A stretch of DNA of 64,000 bases from Gammaproteobacteria bacterium (GCA_021773335.1 JAJFKG010000050.1:1-64000); one strand, 5' to 3'; positions 43,073-54,097 are shown, counted from the first letter of the stretch. Translations and numbers: made by a program. The notes: a model not told the origin generated them from the sequence alone.

Positions 43073-44155
43073 ATGTCTAACCATCACATTAAAGTCATCG
43101 TCGGGATGTCGGGCGGGGTCGATTCTTCCGTCAGCGCCCTATTGCTGCAGCAACAAGGCTATCACGTCGAAGGCTTATTCATGAAAAACTGGGAAGAAGA
43201 CGATAGTGAAGAATATTGCTCTGCTACCGAAGATGTCGCTGATGCGCAAGGCGTCTGTGATCACCTCGGCATTAAATTACATCGCGTTAATTTTGCTGCC
43301 GAATATTGGGATCGCGTGTTTGAGTATTTTCTTGCTGAATACAAAGCCGGTCGCACCCCCAATCCTGATATTTTATGTAATAAAGAAGTTAAATTTCGCG
43401 CCTTTCTCGATTATGCGCAAATGCTCGGTGCCAACTGTATTGCCACGGGACATTATGCGCGTATTCACCAACATGGCGATGCTTACCAATTGCGTAAAGG
43501 CTTAGACAACAATAAAGATCAAAGTTATTTCTTATATACGCTGGGGCAGCAGCAATTAAAACACAGTCTATTCCCCGTCGGTGAACTAGAAAAACCTCAA
43601 GTACGCGCCCTCGCCGCCGAGCATGGTTTTGACAATCACAATAAAAAAGATAGTACCGGAATATGTTTTATCGGCGAACGCAAATTTAAAGACTTTTTAC
43701 AACGTTATCTGCCGGCGCAACCAGGCCCCATCAAAACACCCGAAGGCAATACTCTCGGCCAACACCAAGGCTTAATGTATTACACACTGGGACAGCGTAA
43801 AGGTATTGGCATCGGTGGACAACACGATGCGGCCGAAGACGCCTGGTATGTGTTACAAAAAGATTTGAGCGATAACACGTTAATCGTAGGCCAGGGACAC
43901 GCTCACCCCTTACTCTTGCGTGAAGCCTTGACGTGCCAACAATTGCATTGGGTGGATGATATCGCGCCACACATGCCGTTGCAGTGCGTGGCAAAAACCC
44001 GCTATCGCCAGCCTGATCAAGCCTGCGAAATCAGTCATATCGATGATGATTGTTACCATGTGCAATTCAAACAGGCACAACGTGCGATAACGCCGGGCCA
44101 ATCGGTGGTATTTTATGATGGAGAAGTGTGTTTAGGTGGTGGTGTGATTCAGTGA
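43073..44155 (+). CDS. mnmA: tRNA-specific 2-thiouridylase
   Basis: MnmA thiolates U34 in tRNA-Lys, -Glu and -Gln, taking sulphur from the Tus relay. It has the PP-loop [16 protein letters not shown], the two catalytic cysteines in [12 protein letters not shown] and [10 protein letters not shown], and the central [19 protein letters not shown] and DQSYFLYTL segments. Length 360 is normal. In E. coli mnmA also lies near icd. Confidence 0.97.
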   Translation: MSNHHIKVIVGMSGGVDSSVSALLLQQQGYHVEGLFMKNWEEDDSEEYCSATEDVADAQGVCDHLGIKLHRVNFAAEYWDRVFEYFLAEYKAGRTPNPDILCNKEVKFRAFLDYAQMLGANCIATGHYARIHQHGDAYQLRKGLDNNKDQSYFLYTLGQQQLKHSLFPVGELEKPQVRALAAEHGFDNHNKKDSTGICFIGERKFKDFLQRYLPAQPGPIKTPEGNTLGQHQGLMYYTLGQRKGIGIGGQHDAAEDAWYVLQKDLSDNTLIVGQGHAHPLLLREALTCQQLHWVDDIAPHMPLQCVAKTRYRQPDQACEISHIDDDCYHVQFKQAQRAITPGQSVVFYDGEVCLGGGVIQ

Positions 44156-44218
44156 AACTATCCAACCCACGCTGTCTGGTACATTTGCGCGGGTTAGATA
44201 AAGTTTGTTTTATATCAG

Positions 44219-44893
44219 CTACTGAGGACCGGGGGTTTCTTCTGCTAGGTCTTCTTGTTCAGGACAGTCTGAACGCTGTGGTTGAGACGGCTGAACTGTG
44301 CGTATCAGGATATCCCCAGCCAAGATGATTTTAAAACCCTCTAAAGGGCTAATCCCCTTTTCCGCAACAATACGCTGAAACTTAGCAAGCGCAGCGGGGT
44401 CTGATAACATACCATTCAACTTAGACTCTAAAGCGTCAAGCTCAGCATTCGTCAACGCAGTATCACCTTTATTGGCTATTTTTTCACTAGAAAACAAACA
44501 AAATGGATTTGGATTTTCGTATCGCGTCGGATGTTTCCACGATTCCTGACCTACTGTTAGACGATTATTGGCAATTGCTGTAACCAGCTCTGGATCTCTA
44601 TAATCATCAAAGCGAAAATTATGTCCTAGATGATTTTTCTTAAAGCTATGCGGGACATGGATCTGAGCTGTCTTGACGTCAAATCCAACTCGCGAGACCG
44701 ACACTCTAAAATATGCCAGCGTAGCACCACTTCCATCGCTAGATGCCGCATGAAAACTTGGCGAATAACCTCGCTCTGCTGAAAATCGCTCTACATGAAA
44801 TTGAAGGGAAATTGCACCAGCAGGTTGCTGTTGTTTTGCCTGCTGTGATAATTCACCTTTCTGCCATTTGTCTTTGTCTGGATGCGCTGCCAT
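44219..44893 (-). CDS. Hypothetical protein, Gln/Pro-rich ends
   Basis: I do not recognise this 224-residue protein. It has no signal peptide or membrane segment. Residues 10-30 are Lys/Gln-rich; a middle region (LAYFRVSVSRVGFDVKTAQIHVPHS) looks like beta strands; residues 140-200 look helical (TNAELDALESKLNGMLSD, FKIILAGDILIRTV); the C-terminus is Gln/Pro/Glu-rich. GAGGA 7 nt upstream supports ATG 44893 over one eight codons earlier. It converges on mnmA. With the next three genes it forms an accessory stretch. A secreted effector or a lineage-specific factor are possible, without direct evidence. Confidence 0.6.
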   Translation of the reverse strand: MAAHPDKDKWQKGELSQQAKQQQPAGAISLQFHVERFSAERGYSPSFHAASSDGSGATLAYFRVSVSRVGFDVKTAQIHVPHSFKKNHLGHNFRFDDYRDPELVTAIANNRLTVGQESWKHPTRYENPNPFCLFSSEKIANKGDTALTNAELDALESKLNGMLSDPAALAKFQRIVAEKGISPLEGFKIILAGDILIRTVQPSQPQRSDCPEQEDLAEETPGPQ

Positions 44894-45179
44894 AAAGAAT
44901 TCCTCTCGGTCTATCAAATTGATTTATAATGCGAAATCAGCCGTTTTTGTTTAGCTGGCCAATTCATGACTGGAGCTATTTTAACCAAAAGCACGAGTTT
45001 TGTCCAGGGTGGCTGTGTTTATTTTGACCGAAAAGTGGATATATTATTCATTTTAAAACAAAATTATTTTTTAATTTTGCATAAAAATAAGCAAGAAGTG
45101 TCTTAAATTGTGTTTAAAAACTGAGCCTGGCCTCAACCAGGGTAGGAAAAATAAGCCCATGGCACTCGGCGACCAGGCG

Positions 45180-46166
45180 TCAGCCCTCTTCAGCTAATTG
45201 ATGTTGTAATGACACTTGGAGCTGTTTGATTTTTTGCAACGGTAGTCCGGTAATATCAGCAATCATTTCCAAAGATTGGCCTCTATTTATCATACGTCGG
45301 GCAACTGTCTGTGTCGCATTTAGACTACCCCGCTCTATCCCTTGCTCTATCCCTTGTACTATGCCCTGTTCAAACGCTTTACCATTCATATATTCAGCTA
45401 GTGTAATACCCATTTTATCTCCATGCTTCTCTTCCAACGAGTTAAATATTATATCGATTAATTCTTGTGGGCGCTCAGCCACAGTTGTATAAGCCACATA
45501 TTTTACCGTTGAGAGCATAAAATTAATAGCACCCGCATAAATAAGGTCATCAAGTAATTCAATCACAGTGTGAACATTAGCTTCAATAGTGCGCAGCTGG
45601 GTATGCTTGAGCACAAACTCCATCACGCCAGACCAAGCTTGTTTCGTGATTTCTTCATCACTTAGCTGAGTTAAATCAACCAACCGAAATGGCTGCAAGA
45701 AAATGCGCTCTATCAGTTTATCAGGCGCATTAACCAATGCCTTAATATCTTGACTCGCATGATAAGGTCGGCGCCCCGCATATAAAACTATCGGATAAAC
45801 TAATGGTAACGGCTTTTCATTTTTTTTATTTTGATGGGCTTCCATAATGCTTAAGACGTACTTCCACATACGCAAAGGCATCATTTTATCGCATGTGCTT
45901 TGGTGCTCTACTAATACATAAATAAAACTATTTTTGCCTCCAATCTTTGCAGAAAATAGCACATCACTTTTTAATAATGTGAGACCTTTTTCTACGTAGG
46001 TGTCAGGTTCAAGTCGCAATGAATCGAAATCCACTTGTCTTTTTATATCAGAGGGTAAGTGGTTCTGCAAAAATGCCTTCGCAACTTTTTTCTCGGTCAT
46101 AGCGTGGCGAAAGAAACGATCATGTAAGGAATGCCGGCGAAGCTTTTTTTGTTTTTTTATTTTCAT
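45180..46166 (-). CDS. Rpn family recombination-promoting nuclease / putative transposase
   Basis: Rpn (PF04754-like) proteins carry a PD-(D/E)XK nuclease core and promote RecA-independent recombination in E. coli. The start RRHSLHDRFFRHAMTEKKVA is typical, and the active-site residues fit Asp in LLKSDVLFSAKIG and Glu in YVLVEHQSTCDK. The C-terminal part has the family's repeated EQGIVQGIEQGIERG segment, then a short helical end. Length 328. It appears complete. Such genes often exist in many copies per genome; this is the only one here. It is flanked by AT-rich DNA. Confidence 0.88.
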   Translation of the reverse strand: MKIKKQKKLRRHSLHDRFFRHAMTEKKVAKAFLQNHLPSDIKRQVDFDSLRLEPDTYVEKGLTLLKSDVLFSAKIGGKNSFIYVLVEHQSTCDKMMPLRMWKYVLSIMEAHQNKKNEKPLPLVYPIVLYAGRRPYHASQDIKALVNAPDKLIERIFLQPFRLVDLTQLSDEEITKQAWSGVMEFVLKHTQLRTIEANVHTVIELLDDLIYAGAINFMLSTVKYVAYTTVAERPQELIDIIFNSLEEKHGDKMGITLAEYMNGKAFEQGIVQGIEQGIERGSLNATQTVARRMINRGQSLEMIADITGLPLQKIKQLQVSLQHQLAEEG

Positions 46167-46343
46167 GCCAGTCTCTCATGTAAAAGAGTAGCTACACTTT
46201 ACCTGAAAAACTACGCAACAGATGTAGGAAATTGTCCAGAGATGTTAATTTTTTTCAGTAAACATAACGTTACTTAGATCATAACAACACACAAGACTGC
46301 GACAATGATTAGCCCTGCGTGCTGTTACTAATGACTGATAACA

Positions 46344-46616
46344 TTAATGGACGGTATTATCAACAGCAAGGCGCAAGCGTGGTTTTTTACGCTGTTCTTC
46401 TGCGCCAGCACGCACGACTTCGAATTCTTCATAAATTTCTGAACTCGCCGCATCAACAATTTCAACCGCTTCTTTATCTTGATCTAATAGCACCACATCC
46501 AATTCTATATTGTCGAAATTTTCAATGCCGTATTGCTCTTGGAACATCTTCAGCATACTCGCTAAGCTCTCGATGGCTTCATTAGTATTATGTAGTCCCT
46601 GAAATCTGATCTTCAT
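46344..46616 (-). CDS. Small hypothetical acidic protein
   Basis: The product is about 90 residues and unrecognised. It begins MKIRFQGLHNTNEAIESLAS, contains a predicted helix (LASMLKMFQEQYGI), a strand (NIELDVVLLD) and an acidic run (AASSEIYEEFEVV), and ends in a basic tail (EEQRKKPRLRLAV). GGAG 8 nt upstream supports ATG 46616. No signal peptide. It looks like a small alpha/beta cytoplasmic protein of real composition rather than a shadow frame. Confidence 0.55.
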   Translation of the reverse strand: MKIRFQGLHNTNEAIESLASMLKMFQEQYGIENFDNIELDVVLLDQDKEAVEIVDAASSEIYEEFEVVRAGAEEQRKKPRLRLAVDNTVH

Positions 46617-46741
46617 GCTCTTACTCCGCGTCTTTTGCTCCCAGTGGGTTAACGGCAGTCTGCTCAATAACTTAAACGCACCCAGCAGATAACTCGTTGT
46701 TTATGAGAAAATAATAGGCAAGATCAGTGCCACAGAATTGT

Positions 46742-46978
46742 TCACAAAAGAAGTGATAGAATAAACGGCAAAAAAACTAACGCAGCTAAAGCAACTAGCT
46801 TTGCTGTCATGCCCTTGGCAAAATAAGGCATTACAATCAAGGCAATCCCGGTGAAGGCAAAATAGAGATTTTTTTTCTTGCCGTAACCAATATAAATCAT
46901 ACCAATTATTGAAGAGACAATCGGAATAATTAAGAGTTTCAGGTCAAATTGCGGCACGCTAACTTCCTTTTTTGCCAT
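46742..46978 (-). CDS. Small hypothetical membrane protein
   Basis: This 78-residue product has three hydrophobic segments (LKLLIIPIVSSIIGMIYIG, LYFAFTGIALIVMPYF and LVALAALVFLPFILSLLL) joined by short basic loops (YGKKKN). No family is recognised. ATG 46978 is preferred over a TTG eight codons upstream. It is divergent from lplA, whose promoter region it must share. Confidence 0.5.
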   Translation of the reverse strand: MAKKEVSVPQFDLKLLIIPIVSSIIGMIYIGYGKKKNLYFAFTGIALIVMPYFAKGMTAKLVALAALVFLPFILSLLL

Positions 46979-47073
46979 TACCAAGATGACAAATGGACAC
47001 AAATAAAACTATTTATGCCTATTTTCAAGAAAACATAGTATACTACGCGCATTCAAACTGTAAAGATAAGCAA

Positions 47074-48096
47074 ATGATTCTAATAGATAACCAAGATATT
47101 CGTGAAGCTCGTCTCAACCTCGCGCTCGAGGAATACGCCGTCCGCAACTTGGACTTAGACGATAGCCACCTGCTTTTTTATATCAATGACCCAGCCATCA
47201 TTATTGGTAAGCATCAAAATACCACTGAAGAAATCAACGCCGCTTATGTCAAGCAAAACAATATTCACGTGGTGCGCCGTATCTCTGGTGGTGGTGCTGT
47301 CTACCACGATAACGGTAATTTAAATTTTAGTTTTATCACCCACTTTAGCAACGATAACTTCAATAATTATGAAAAATTTACTAGGCCCGTCATCGAAGCA
47401 TTAAACCAACTCGGCGTAAACGCTGAATTAGAGGGGCGTAATGATATTGTCGTCGCTGGGCGTAAAATCTCAGGTAATGCACAATATCGTTGGAAAGATC
47501 AAATGCTCAGTCATGGCACCCTGCTGTTCGACACCAATTTGGAAAACGTAGTACAGGCATTAAATGTCAGCGCTGAGAAAATCATATCTAAAGGGATCAA
47601 ATCGATCCGTAGTCGCGTAGCTAACATCAAAGAATTTTTGCCACGCGACATGAACATTGAAGAGTTTCGCCAAATATTGCTCGAGCATATCTTTGCTGCA
47701 CAAAAGGATATCCCTCAACGTCCATTCAATGAGCATGATTGGGATGCAATTCAAACTTTGGCGCGTGAAAAATACCATAGCTGGGATTGGAATTATGGCC
47801 GTTCGCCAGCGTTTAACCTACAGCGTCGCAAACGCTTTGCTATCGGTACTATCGACATTAAGCTCGATGTTATGCGTGGCTTGATCAAAAACACTAAAAT
47901 CTACGGCGACTTCTTCGCGCAAAATGATATTCGTGAACTTGAAAAACAACTCATCGGCACACGTTATGATTTCGATGCATTAAAGATGGGCTTGCGGAAT
48001 TTTCCTTTGGATGCCTATTTCGGTGGCAGCTTAGATCGCGATGAGTTTGTACGGTTTGTGTGCGGCTTGGATGAGAGTAATGCTAGCGCAGAATGA
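47074..48096 (+). CDS. lplA: Lipoate--protein ligase A
   Basis: LplA activates free lipoate with ATP and attaches it to lipoyl domains such as Lys42 of the E2 at 19.6 kb. The start MILIDNQDIREARLNLALEE and the motif VVRRISGGGAVYHDNGNLNFSF are diagnostic, and the order of motifs resembles ligases of Firmicutes more than E. coli LplA. A C-terminal accessory domain is present. I prefer ATG 47074 because other family members begin here and a TATACT box lies at 47039-47044; the frame is open from 46993. It ends 1 base before the 3' end of tRNA-Pro on the opposite strand. Its presence suggests lipoate scavenging. Confidence 0.9.
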   Translation: MILIDNQDIREARLNLALEEYAVRNLDLDDSHLLFYINDPAIIIGKHQNTTEEINAAYVKQNNIHVVRRISGGGAVYHDNGNLNFSFITHFSNDNFNNYEKFTRPVIEALNQLGVNAELEGRNDIVVAGRKISGNAQYRWKDQMLSHGTLLFDTNLENVVQALNVSAEKIISKGIKSIRSRVANIKEFLPRDMNIEEFRQILLEHIFAAQKDIPQRPFNEHDWDAIQTLAREKYHSWDWNYGRSPAFNLQRRKRFAIGTIDIKLDVMRGLIKNTKIYGDFFAQNDIRELEKQLIGTRYDFDALKMGLRNFPLDAYFGGSLDRDEFVRFVCGLDESNASAE

Positions 48097-48173
48097 TGGT
48101 CGGGACGGCCGGATTTGAACCGGCGACCACTTGCGCCCCATGCAAGTACGCTACCAGGCTGCGCCACGCCCCG
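48097..48173 (-). tRNA. tRNA-Pro (anticodon GGG)
   Basis: The minus strand folds as a full cloverleaf of 77 bases: acceptor CGGGGCG/CGTCCCG (one G-T pair), anticodon stem CTTGC/GCAAG with loop ATGGGGC, T loop GGTTCAAATCC, discriminator A and encoded CCA. It closes the thrS to MerR block, as in Pseudomonas. The CCA end directly abuts the lplA stop codon. Confidence 0.95.
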
Positions 48174-48869
48174 ACAAAGGGTTTGTTATTTGATGCGCAC
48201 AAAAAATGTACATCGATAATAAAGGCGAAAGTATACAGGGTTGGGGTGAGTGGTGCCAGTGGTACGCATTCAAGGGCGATGCACCATCGCCCTTTCGTCG
48301 AGAGCGCATCACGCTCGACAGACGCAAGTGGTGGCGCGGAGGATGACGAGGGTTGCTTGAAGCGAGGATTTTGCGCACCCTCAGTGCACAGCATAGCGTT
48401 CCCCATAAAAACTGGGCAAAGCCTACAGATATCACAGAAGATACCGCCTATAAATTGGTTATATGCAATCCTGTAGCCTACTGTCTTTGGGTCAAGCCCA
48501 GAGGTAGCCCGGATAAGTGGCGCAGCAACGTCATCCGGGAACAGCAATGGCAAACACTCTCCCCGGATGACGCGCGTGCCGCGCTTATCCGGGCTACCTG
48601 TGTGGCAATGATTGACAATAATAAGCCAACCAGCGATACCTCATCATCTCTTTAACAACCGTTGAACTGACTTATGGGGGACGCTATGGGGCACAGACCG
48701 AGCGAGGCGTCTTTTAATTTTGGCGAAGGAGCGCTTTTGAACATCCTTTAAAGCAAGTAGTTTGTGCGTGAGCAAGGCGCGGCGATTTTTTTACGAGGGA
48801 GTTTATATGACATAAATGACCGAGTAAAAAGAATCGCCGCAACAAAGCTCACGTGCAAAATACGCAGCT
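48174..48869. repeat. Gene-free repeat region between MerR gene and tRNA-Pro
   Basis: No gene is supported in these 700 bases. Contents in order: a perfect hairpin AAGGGCGATG-CAC-CATCGCCCTT (48272-48294); a second hairpin GTCGAG...CTCGAC (48297-48319); an inverted copy of a short dispersed motif (48392-48408, CATAGCGTTCCCCATAA); a family A pair (48503-48597); the 45-base motif also found at 13435-13480 (48644-48688); and 20 bases from the arm of the palindrome at 12988-13116 (48712-48731). Several repeats thus recur together in two places. Confidence 0.8.
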
Positions 48870-49298
48870 TTAAAGTGCTTCGAGCAAACTTTCGAGCTCA
48901 ACAATCACACCCTCAAGCTGCGTCTGCTGTTGCTTTTGATTGGCGTCTTCAGCACGCTCATTACGCATTTCTGCGCCAAGCTGGCTACGTGCGCCACTGA
49001 TAGTATAGCCTTGATCATACAAAAGGCTGCGTATGCAGCGCACCATCAAGACATCTTTGTGTTGATAATAGCGGCGATTGCCGCGACGTTTGGAAGGACG
49101 TAACTGCGCGAACTCTTGTTCCCAATAACGCAGTACATGTGGCTTCACCTCACATAGGTGACTGACTTCGCCGATCGTAAAATAACGCTTATCCGGGATC
49201 GGCGCTAAGTCATTACCAGTTTTCGGATGGGTTGTCTCCGAAGCCGGATTGCTGCTGGCCTCCGCCGTTTGATTGTTTTTGTTGTTCTGATTCAGCAT
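48870..49298 (-). CDS. MerR-family transcriptional regulator
   Basis: This regulator of about 142 residues has a MerR-type winged helix (about 35-105: [26 protein letters not shown], then [19 protein letters not shown]) and a short C-terminal coiled coil ([18 protein letters not shown]). It has no metal-binding cysteines at the MerR/CueR positions. The same family follows ihfA in pseudomonads; its target is unknown. The first 29 codons overlap the 3' end of ihfA in another frame. ATG 49298 is used; TTG 49307 is possible. There is no later plausible start before the HTH. Confidence 0.88.
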   Translation of the reverse strand: MLNQNNKNNQTAEASSNPASETTHPKTGNDLAPIPDKRYFTIGEVSHLCEVKPHVLRYWEQEFAQLRPSKRRGNRRYYQHKDVLMVRCIRSLLYDQGYTISGARSQLGAEMRNERAEDANQKQQQTQLEGVIVELESLLEAL

Positions 49299-49581
49299 AT
49301 TCTTCAACCCGCGCCTTTAGTTTTTGTCCCGGTCTGAATGTTACCACACGACGTGCAGAAATTAACTTTTCTTCACCGGTTTTGGGGTTACGACCAGGAC
49401 GGGCATTCTTGTCACGAGTTTCAAAGTTTCCAAACCCAGACAATTTTACCGCATCCCCTTCTTCTAAGGCCGTACGAATAGTTTCAAAAAACAATTCAAG
49501 GACTTCTTTTGCTTCACGTTTGTTGAGACCTATCTCTGCTACGATCCGCTCAACCATTTCTGCTTTGGTTAGTGCAGTCAT
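49213..49581 (-). CDS. ihfA: Integration host factor subunit alpha, with C-terminal extension
   Basis: IHF alpha pairs with IHF beta to bend DNA in replication, transcription and recombination. The core is standard: [68 protein letters not shown]. The usual protein ends near residue 99; here there are about 23 extra residues rich in Gln, Gly, Ser and Asn ([19 protein letters not shown]). That tail is encoded by the stretch shared with the MerR gene. It starts 1 base after pheT ends. Confidence 0.95.
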   Translation of the reverse strand: MTALTKAEMVERIVAEIGLNKREAKEVLELFFETIRTALEEGDAVKLSGFGNFETRDKNARPGRNPKTGEEKLISARRVVTFRPGQKLKARVEEYAESEQQKQSNGGGQQQSGFGDNPSENW

Positions 49582-49582
49582 A

Positions 49583-51967
49583 TCAATTCCTCAAAGTAGC
49601 ATTAAACTCTTGTTTTAGTGAACTAACAATCCGTTCAATCACCGTGTTGACCTCATCATCAACCAAGGTCTTGTCAGGGTGTTGCAGAGTCAAACCTAAA
49701 GCTAAACTCCGTTGTTCTTCTGCAATCCCTGCGCCACTATAAACATCAAATAATTGAACATTTTTCACTAAATTTCCAGATATTTCAAGTACTTTCTGTC
49801 GAATTTTCGCAGCGGTTATCGATTTATCCACAACAATTGCAATATCTCGTCTTATCGCTGGGAACTTCGACAATTCTTTGAACTCTGGAACTCCCACTTT
49901 CTCAAGTATAGATAAGGATAGCTGAAATAGGAAAATTTCCTGATTAATCTTCAACTTCTGAGTAATTCGCGGATGAATGGCGCCTAAATAGCCAATTTGT
50001 TCATCATTGCCCCATATTTCAGCCGAACGCCCTGGGTGTAAGGCAGAATGTTCACATTTTCGCCATTCATATTCATGAGAATGACCCGTCATCGCAAACA
50101 AGCGCTCTAAATCACCCTTAACGTGGAAAAAGTCCACCGCCTCATCACACATGCCCCATTGCTCAGGATAAGCGTTGCCCGTCACCAAACCTGCTAACAC
50201 CCTTTCTTGCTGTAGAGCATCACCCTGCCCTCTAAAACACAGGCCCGCCTCAAACAAGCGCAAACGCTCTTGCTGGCGCGCGCGATTATGCAGTAAGGTT
50301 TTCAGCAAACCCGGCCACAAAGTATTACGCATCACCGTTAACTCACTGGTAATGGGATTGACCAACGTCAGTGGTTCTTCATCTGGCGTCAACAACCCTT
50401 GGATTTTTTGATCCACAAAGCTATACGTAACCGCTTCTTGATAACCGCTATCGACCAAGACTTGTTTAATACGGCGCAAACTAAGAACAGTTTCTGGAAT
50501 GTCGCTCGCATCAAGTCGCGCATTTGGCTCGTGTTCAGGCAAACGCGCATAACCATACACGCGCACCACTTCTTCAATCAAATCGATTTCCAGTTGGATA
50601 TCAAAACGGTAATTTGGCACCGTCACCTTCCACCCGACTTTATGTGATTTGAGATGCATGCCCAAATGCGTTAACACGCTTTCGATTTTTTCATCATCGA
50701 CCACAAACCCGAGCACCCGCTTAATGCGTTCAGGGCGCAATACAATCTCTAATGGCGCGGGCAATGCCTTTTTGTTAGCAACTTCAATCACTGGCCCCGC
50801 TTGACCACCGGCAATCTCTAAGAGCAATGCTGTCGCCCGTTCTATCGCATCGACTTGTAATTGAGGGTCAACGCCGCGCTCAAAACGATAAGAAGAATCC
50901 GTCTGTAAACCATGTGCGCGCGCTCGAACCCCAACACGCACAGGGTCAAAAAACGCACTTTCGAGGAAAATCTTTGTTGTAGTACAACGTTCATCAATGC
51001 CCGAATCTTTTCCTCCCATGACACCAGCGAGCGCTAATGGCCCTTTTTCATCACAAATCACCAAATCTTCCGGAGTCAGGGTAATTGCTTTCTCATCAAG
51101 CAAAGTCAGCGTTTCTTTGGCTTGCGCACGACGCACAATAATAGCACCTTGCAATCGCTCTAAATCAAAGGCATGCATAGGTTGTCCTAGCTCCAACATG
51201 ACATAATTAGTCACATCAACAACCACATTAATGCTACGAATATCACTGCGTCGCAAGCGTTCTTGCAACCACATTGGGCTAGGTGCATTGGCATCGATAC
51301 CCTCAAGAACCCGTCCCACATAACGCGGACAATCTTCGCTCGCCTTAACTTGCACCGGGAATATTGCTTTGCTGTTCGCTGCGATTTTTTTAATCTTAAT
51401 CGGGGTAGTTTGCGTATCGGTGATCGCGGCAACTTCTCGCGCAATACCTGCAATTGATAGACAATCACCACGATTTGGTGTCAAATCGATACTTAAAGTG
51501 TAATCAGCTAACTGTAGATAATCGCGTACATCTTTACCGACAGGTGCATCAGTAGGCAATTCCATAATGCCTTCTGAGGTTTCTGCTAAACCCAATTCTG
51601 AGCTCGAGCAAATCATCCCTTGTGATAACACACCACGTAATTTGGTTTCGCGTATTTTAAATTCCTGATTGAGTTCTGCACCCACAACGGCCACAGCAAC
51701 GTTAAGATCAACGCGCACATTAGCACCACCACAAACGATATTAAGTAGCTCACGGGCACCCACATCCACCTGGCAAACACGCAAGCGATCCGCATCGGGA
51801 TGTGGCTCAACGCTTTTCACATGCCCTACCAACACTTGTTTAAATACGCCTGCCACCGGCGCAATATGGTCGACTTCCAAGCCGACCATGGATAACTCTT
51901 CACTTAACGCTTCACGTGTCATCGTGGGATTGACCCACTCGCGCAACCATTGCTCACTGAATTTCAT
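49583..51967 (-). CDS. pheT: Phenylalanine--tRNA ligase beta subunit
   Basis: PheT forms the alpha2-beta2 PheRS with PheS and provides tRNA binding and editing. The 794 residues include the EMAP-like tRNA-binding domain (40-150, [21 protein letters not shown]), the B3/B4 editing domain ([19 protein letters not shown]), the B5 domain, a class II-like core and the C-terminal anticodon-binding FDX-ACB domain ([18 protein letters not shown]). Length matches E. coli (795). It lies 30 bases after pheS. Confidence 0.97.
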   Translation of the reverse strand: MKFSEQWLREWVNPTMTREALSEELSMVGLEVDHIAPVAGVFKQVLVGHVKSVEPHPDADRLRVCQVDVGARELLNIVCGGANVRVDLNVAVAVVGAELNQEFKIRETKLRGVLSQGMICSSSELGLAETSEGIMELPTDAPVGKDVRDYLQLADYTLSIDLTPNRGDCLSIAGIAREVAAITDTQTTPIKIKKIAANSKAIFPVQVKASEDCPRYVGRVLEGIDANAPSPMWLQERLRRSDIRSINVVVDVTNYVMLELGQPMHAFDLERLQGAIIVRRAQAKETLTLLDEKAITLTPEDLVICDEKGPLALAGVMGGKDSGIDERCTTTKIFLESAFFDPVRVGVRARAHGLQTDSSYRFERGVDPQLQVDAIERATALLLEIAGGQAGPVIEVANKKALPAPLEIVLRPERIKRVLGFVVDDEKIESVLTHLGMHLKSHKVGWKVTVPNYRFDIQLEIDLIEEVVRVYGYARLPEHEPNARLDASDIPETVLSLRRIKQVLVDSGYQEAVTYSFVDQKIQGLLTPDEEPLTLVNPITSELTVMRNTLWPGLLKTLLHNRARQQERLRLFEAGLCFRGQGDALQQERVLAGLVTGNAYPEQWGMCDEAVDFFHVKGDLERLFAMTGHSHEYEWRKCEHSALHPGRSAEIWGNDEQIGYLGAIHPRITQKLKINQEIFLFQLSLSILEKVGVPEFKELSKFPAIRRDIAIVVDKSITAAKIRQKVLEISGNLVKNVQLFDVYSGAGIAEEQRSLALGLTLQHPDKTLVDDEVNTVIERIVSSLKQEFNATLRN

Positions 51968-51997
51968 TGTATTCGTTCCTGGTGATCATGCCGGAGA

Positions 51998-53116
<1,119 letters not shown>

Positions 53117-53151
53117 CTATGTCACTAGGTAGATTTGCACAGTCGTAGCCG

Positions 53152-53256
53152 CGGACGCTCCAGCGTCCGTTCCTTTATTTGTCGGGCGCACAGCGCCCGC
53201 TGTTTTACCGTCCCACCCCACAGGGGTGGGACGAGGCTAACCCCACAGGGGTGGGA
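53152..53256. repeat. Cluster of GC-rich hairpins upstream of pheS
   Basis: Three hairpin types in tandem: CGGACGCT-CC-AGCGTCCG (53152-53169), CGGGCGC-ACA-GCGCCCG (about 53183-53199) and GTCCCACCCC-ACA-GGGGTGGGAC (53210-53232), with a second partial copy of the last (53241-53256). The first and third types recur at 54821-54870. Standing between the unknown gene and pheS they could terminate the upstream message. Confidence 0.75.
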
Positions 53257-53311
53257 CAAGGCTAAATTAAAGTGTTGCACGTGAAACATTGTATGGTAAT
53301 TTTGTAATCAA

Positions 53312-54064
53312 TTACGCCGTGGCGACAAGCGGCATGCTCTTAAGCGGCCCAGCACTGTCGATCGCATCCTCTACGCTTGGATCGAATTCGTCTGATTCAT
53401 CCGATCCGCTGTCGATCGACAAGTCTAGTTCCGCCCGAATATGCGATACCGACGGTTTGCCATTTACCAAAAATTGCGCAACCAGGTGCAAATTTTCAAC
53501 ACTTACGCCCTCGTGCTTTTGCACACTGAGTATACTCATCAGCAAGTGATGAGATGCACTGTCAAACCGACGGATTTTTTCCAACGCAATTGCTTCCGTT
53601 TTGGACTTGGTTAAGCGGAAGTTTTGCTCAGTGCGCCGTATTTCGAGATCGTGCCCAGTCCGTACGTGCCAACCGTAGGCGTTATCCCCAGCATGAGCAA
53701 TCAAGTCAGCGAGATAGAAAAGAATATCAATTTCAACATCTCGACCATCTTGCCAAGCACTAATACAAACACCTAACCATAAGCTAGCAACATGCAAACT
53801 GTCACTCGTTTGCCGCGCCTTAATTGCTCGCAAAGCAAATTCATTCGCCTGCCTAAGATCCCTTTTTGCAAAGGCGTCTCGCATAGCTTGCTTCGCTGTC
53901 CCAATATCTACTACCTGTGCTTGCTCCTTGGCCTTGAGCCTTGTGCGCATTTGCCGAGCCCAGGCCGAGTGCTTATTCTCTTGTTGCTGCTCTTTTTGTG
54001 ATTGAGATCGCTGCTTCGGCGAAACTCCCCACATTATTGTTTTCAATGTTGACAAAAATTGCAT
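53312..54064 (-). CDS. Hypothetical protein inserted between rplT and pheS
   Basis: I do not recognise this 250-residue protein. The first 50 residues are basic and Gln/Lys/Arg-rich (SPKQRSQSQKEQQQENKHSAW). Residues 55-180 look helical and repeat-like (AMRDAFAKRDLRQANEFALRA, LHVASLWLGVCISAWQ, EIDILFYLADLIAHAGDNAYG), perhaps a TPR-type solenoid. The last 50 residues are acidic (DSGSDESDEFDPSVEDA). There is no signal peptide. GGTGGA just upstream supports the ATG. It starts 33 bases after rplT, in a place where other gammaproteobacteria go straight to pheS, so it is probably expressed with ribosomal genes. Confidence 0.65.
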   Translation of the reverse strand: MQFLSTLKTIMWGVSPKQRSQSQKEQQQENKHSAWARQMRTRLKAKEQAQVVDIGTAKQAMRDAFAKRDLRQANEFALRAIKARQTSDSLHVASLWLGVCISAWQDGRDVEIDILFYLADLIAHAGDNAYGWHVRTGHDLEIRRTEQNFRLTKSKTEAIALEKIRRFDSASHHLLMSILSVQKHEGVSVENLHLVAQFLVNGKPSVSHIRAELDLSIDSGSDESDEFDPSVEDAIDSAGPLKSMPLVATA

Positions 54065-54097
54065 TCATTCCACCTTTTGACGTCGAGAGACAGAAAA

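Noticed and set aside
48083..48553. Leftward frame of 156 codons across tRNA-Pro and the repeat region.
   Set aside because: It runs through the tRNA gene and hairpins, has no start site and resembles no protein.
48764..49000. Rightward frame of 78 codons overlapping the MerR gene.
   Set aside because: It is antisense to the conserved MerR coiled coil and lacks a recognisable product.
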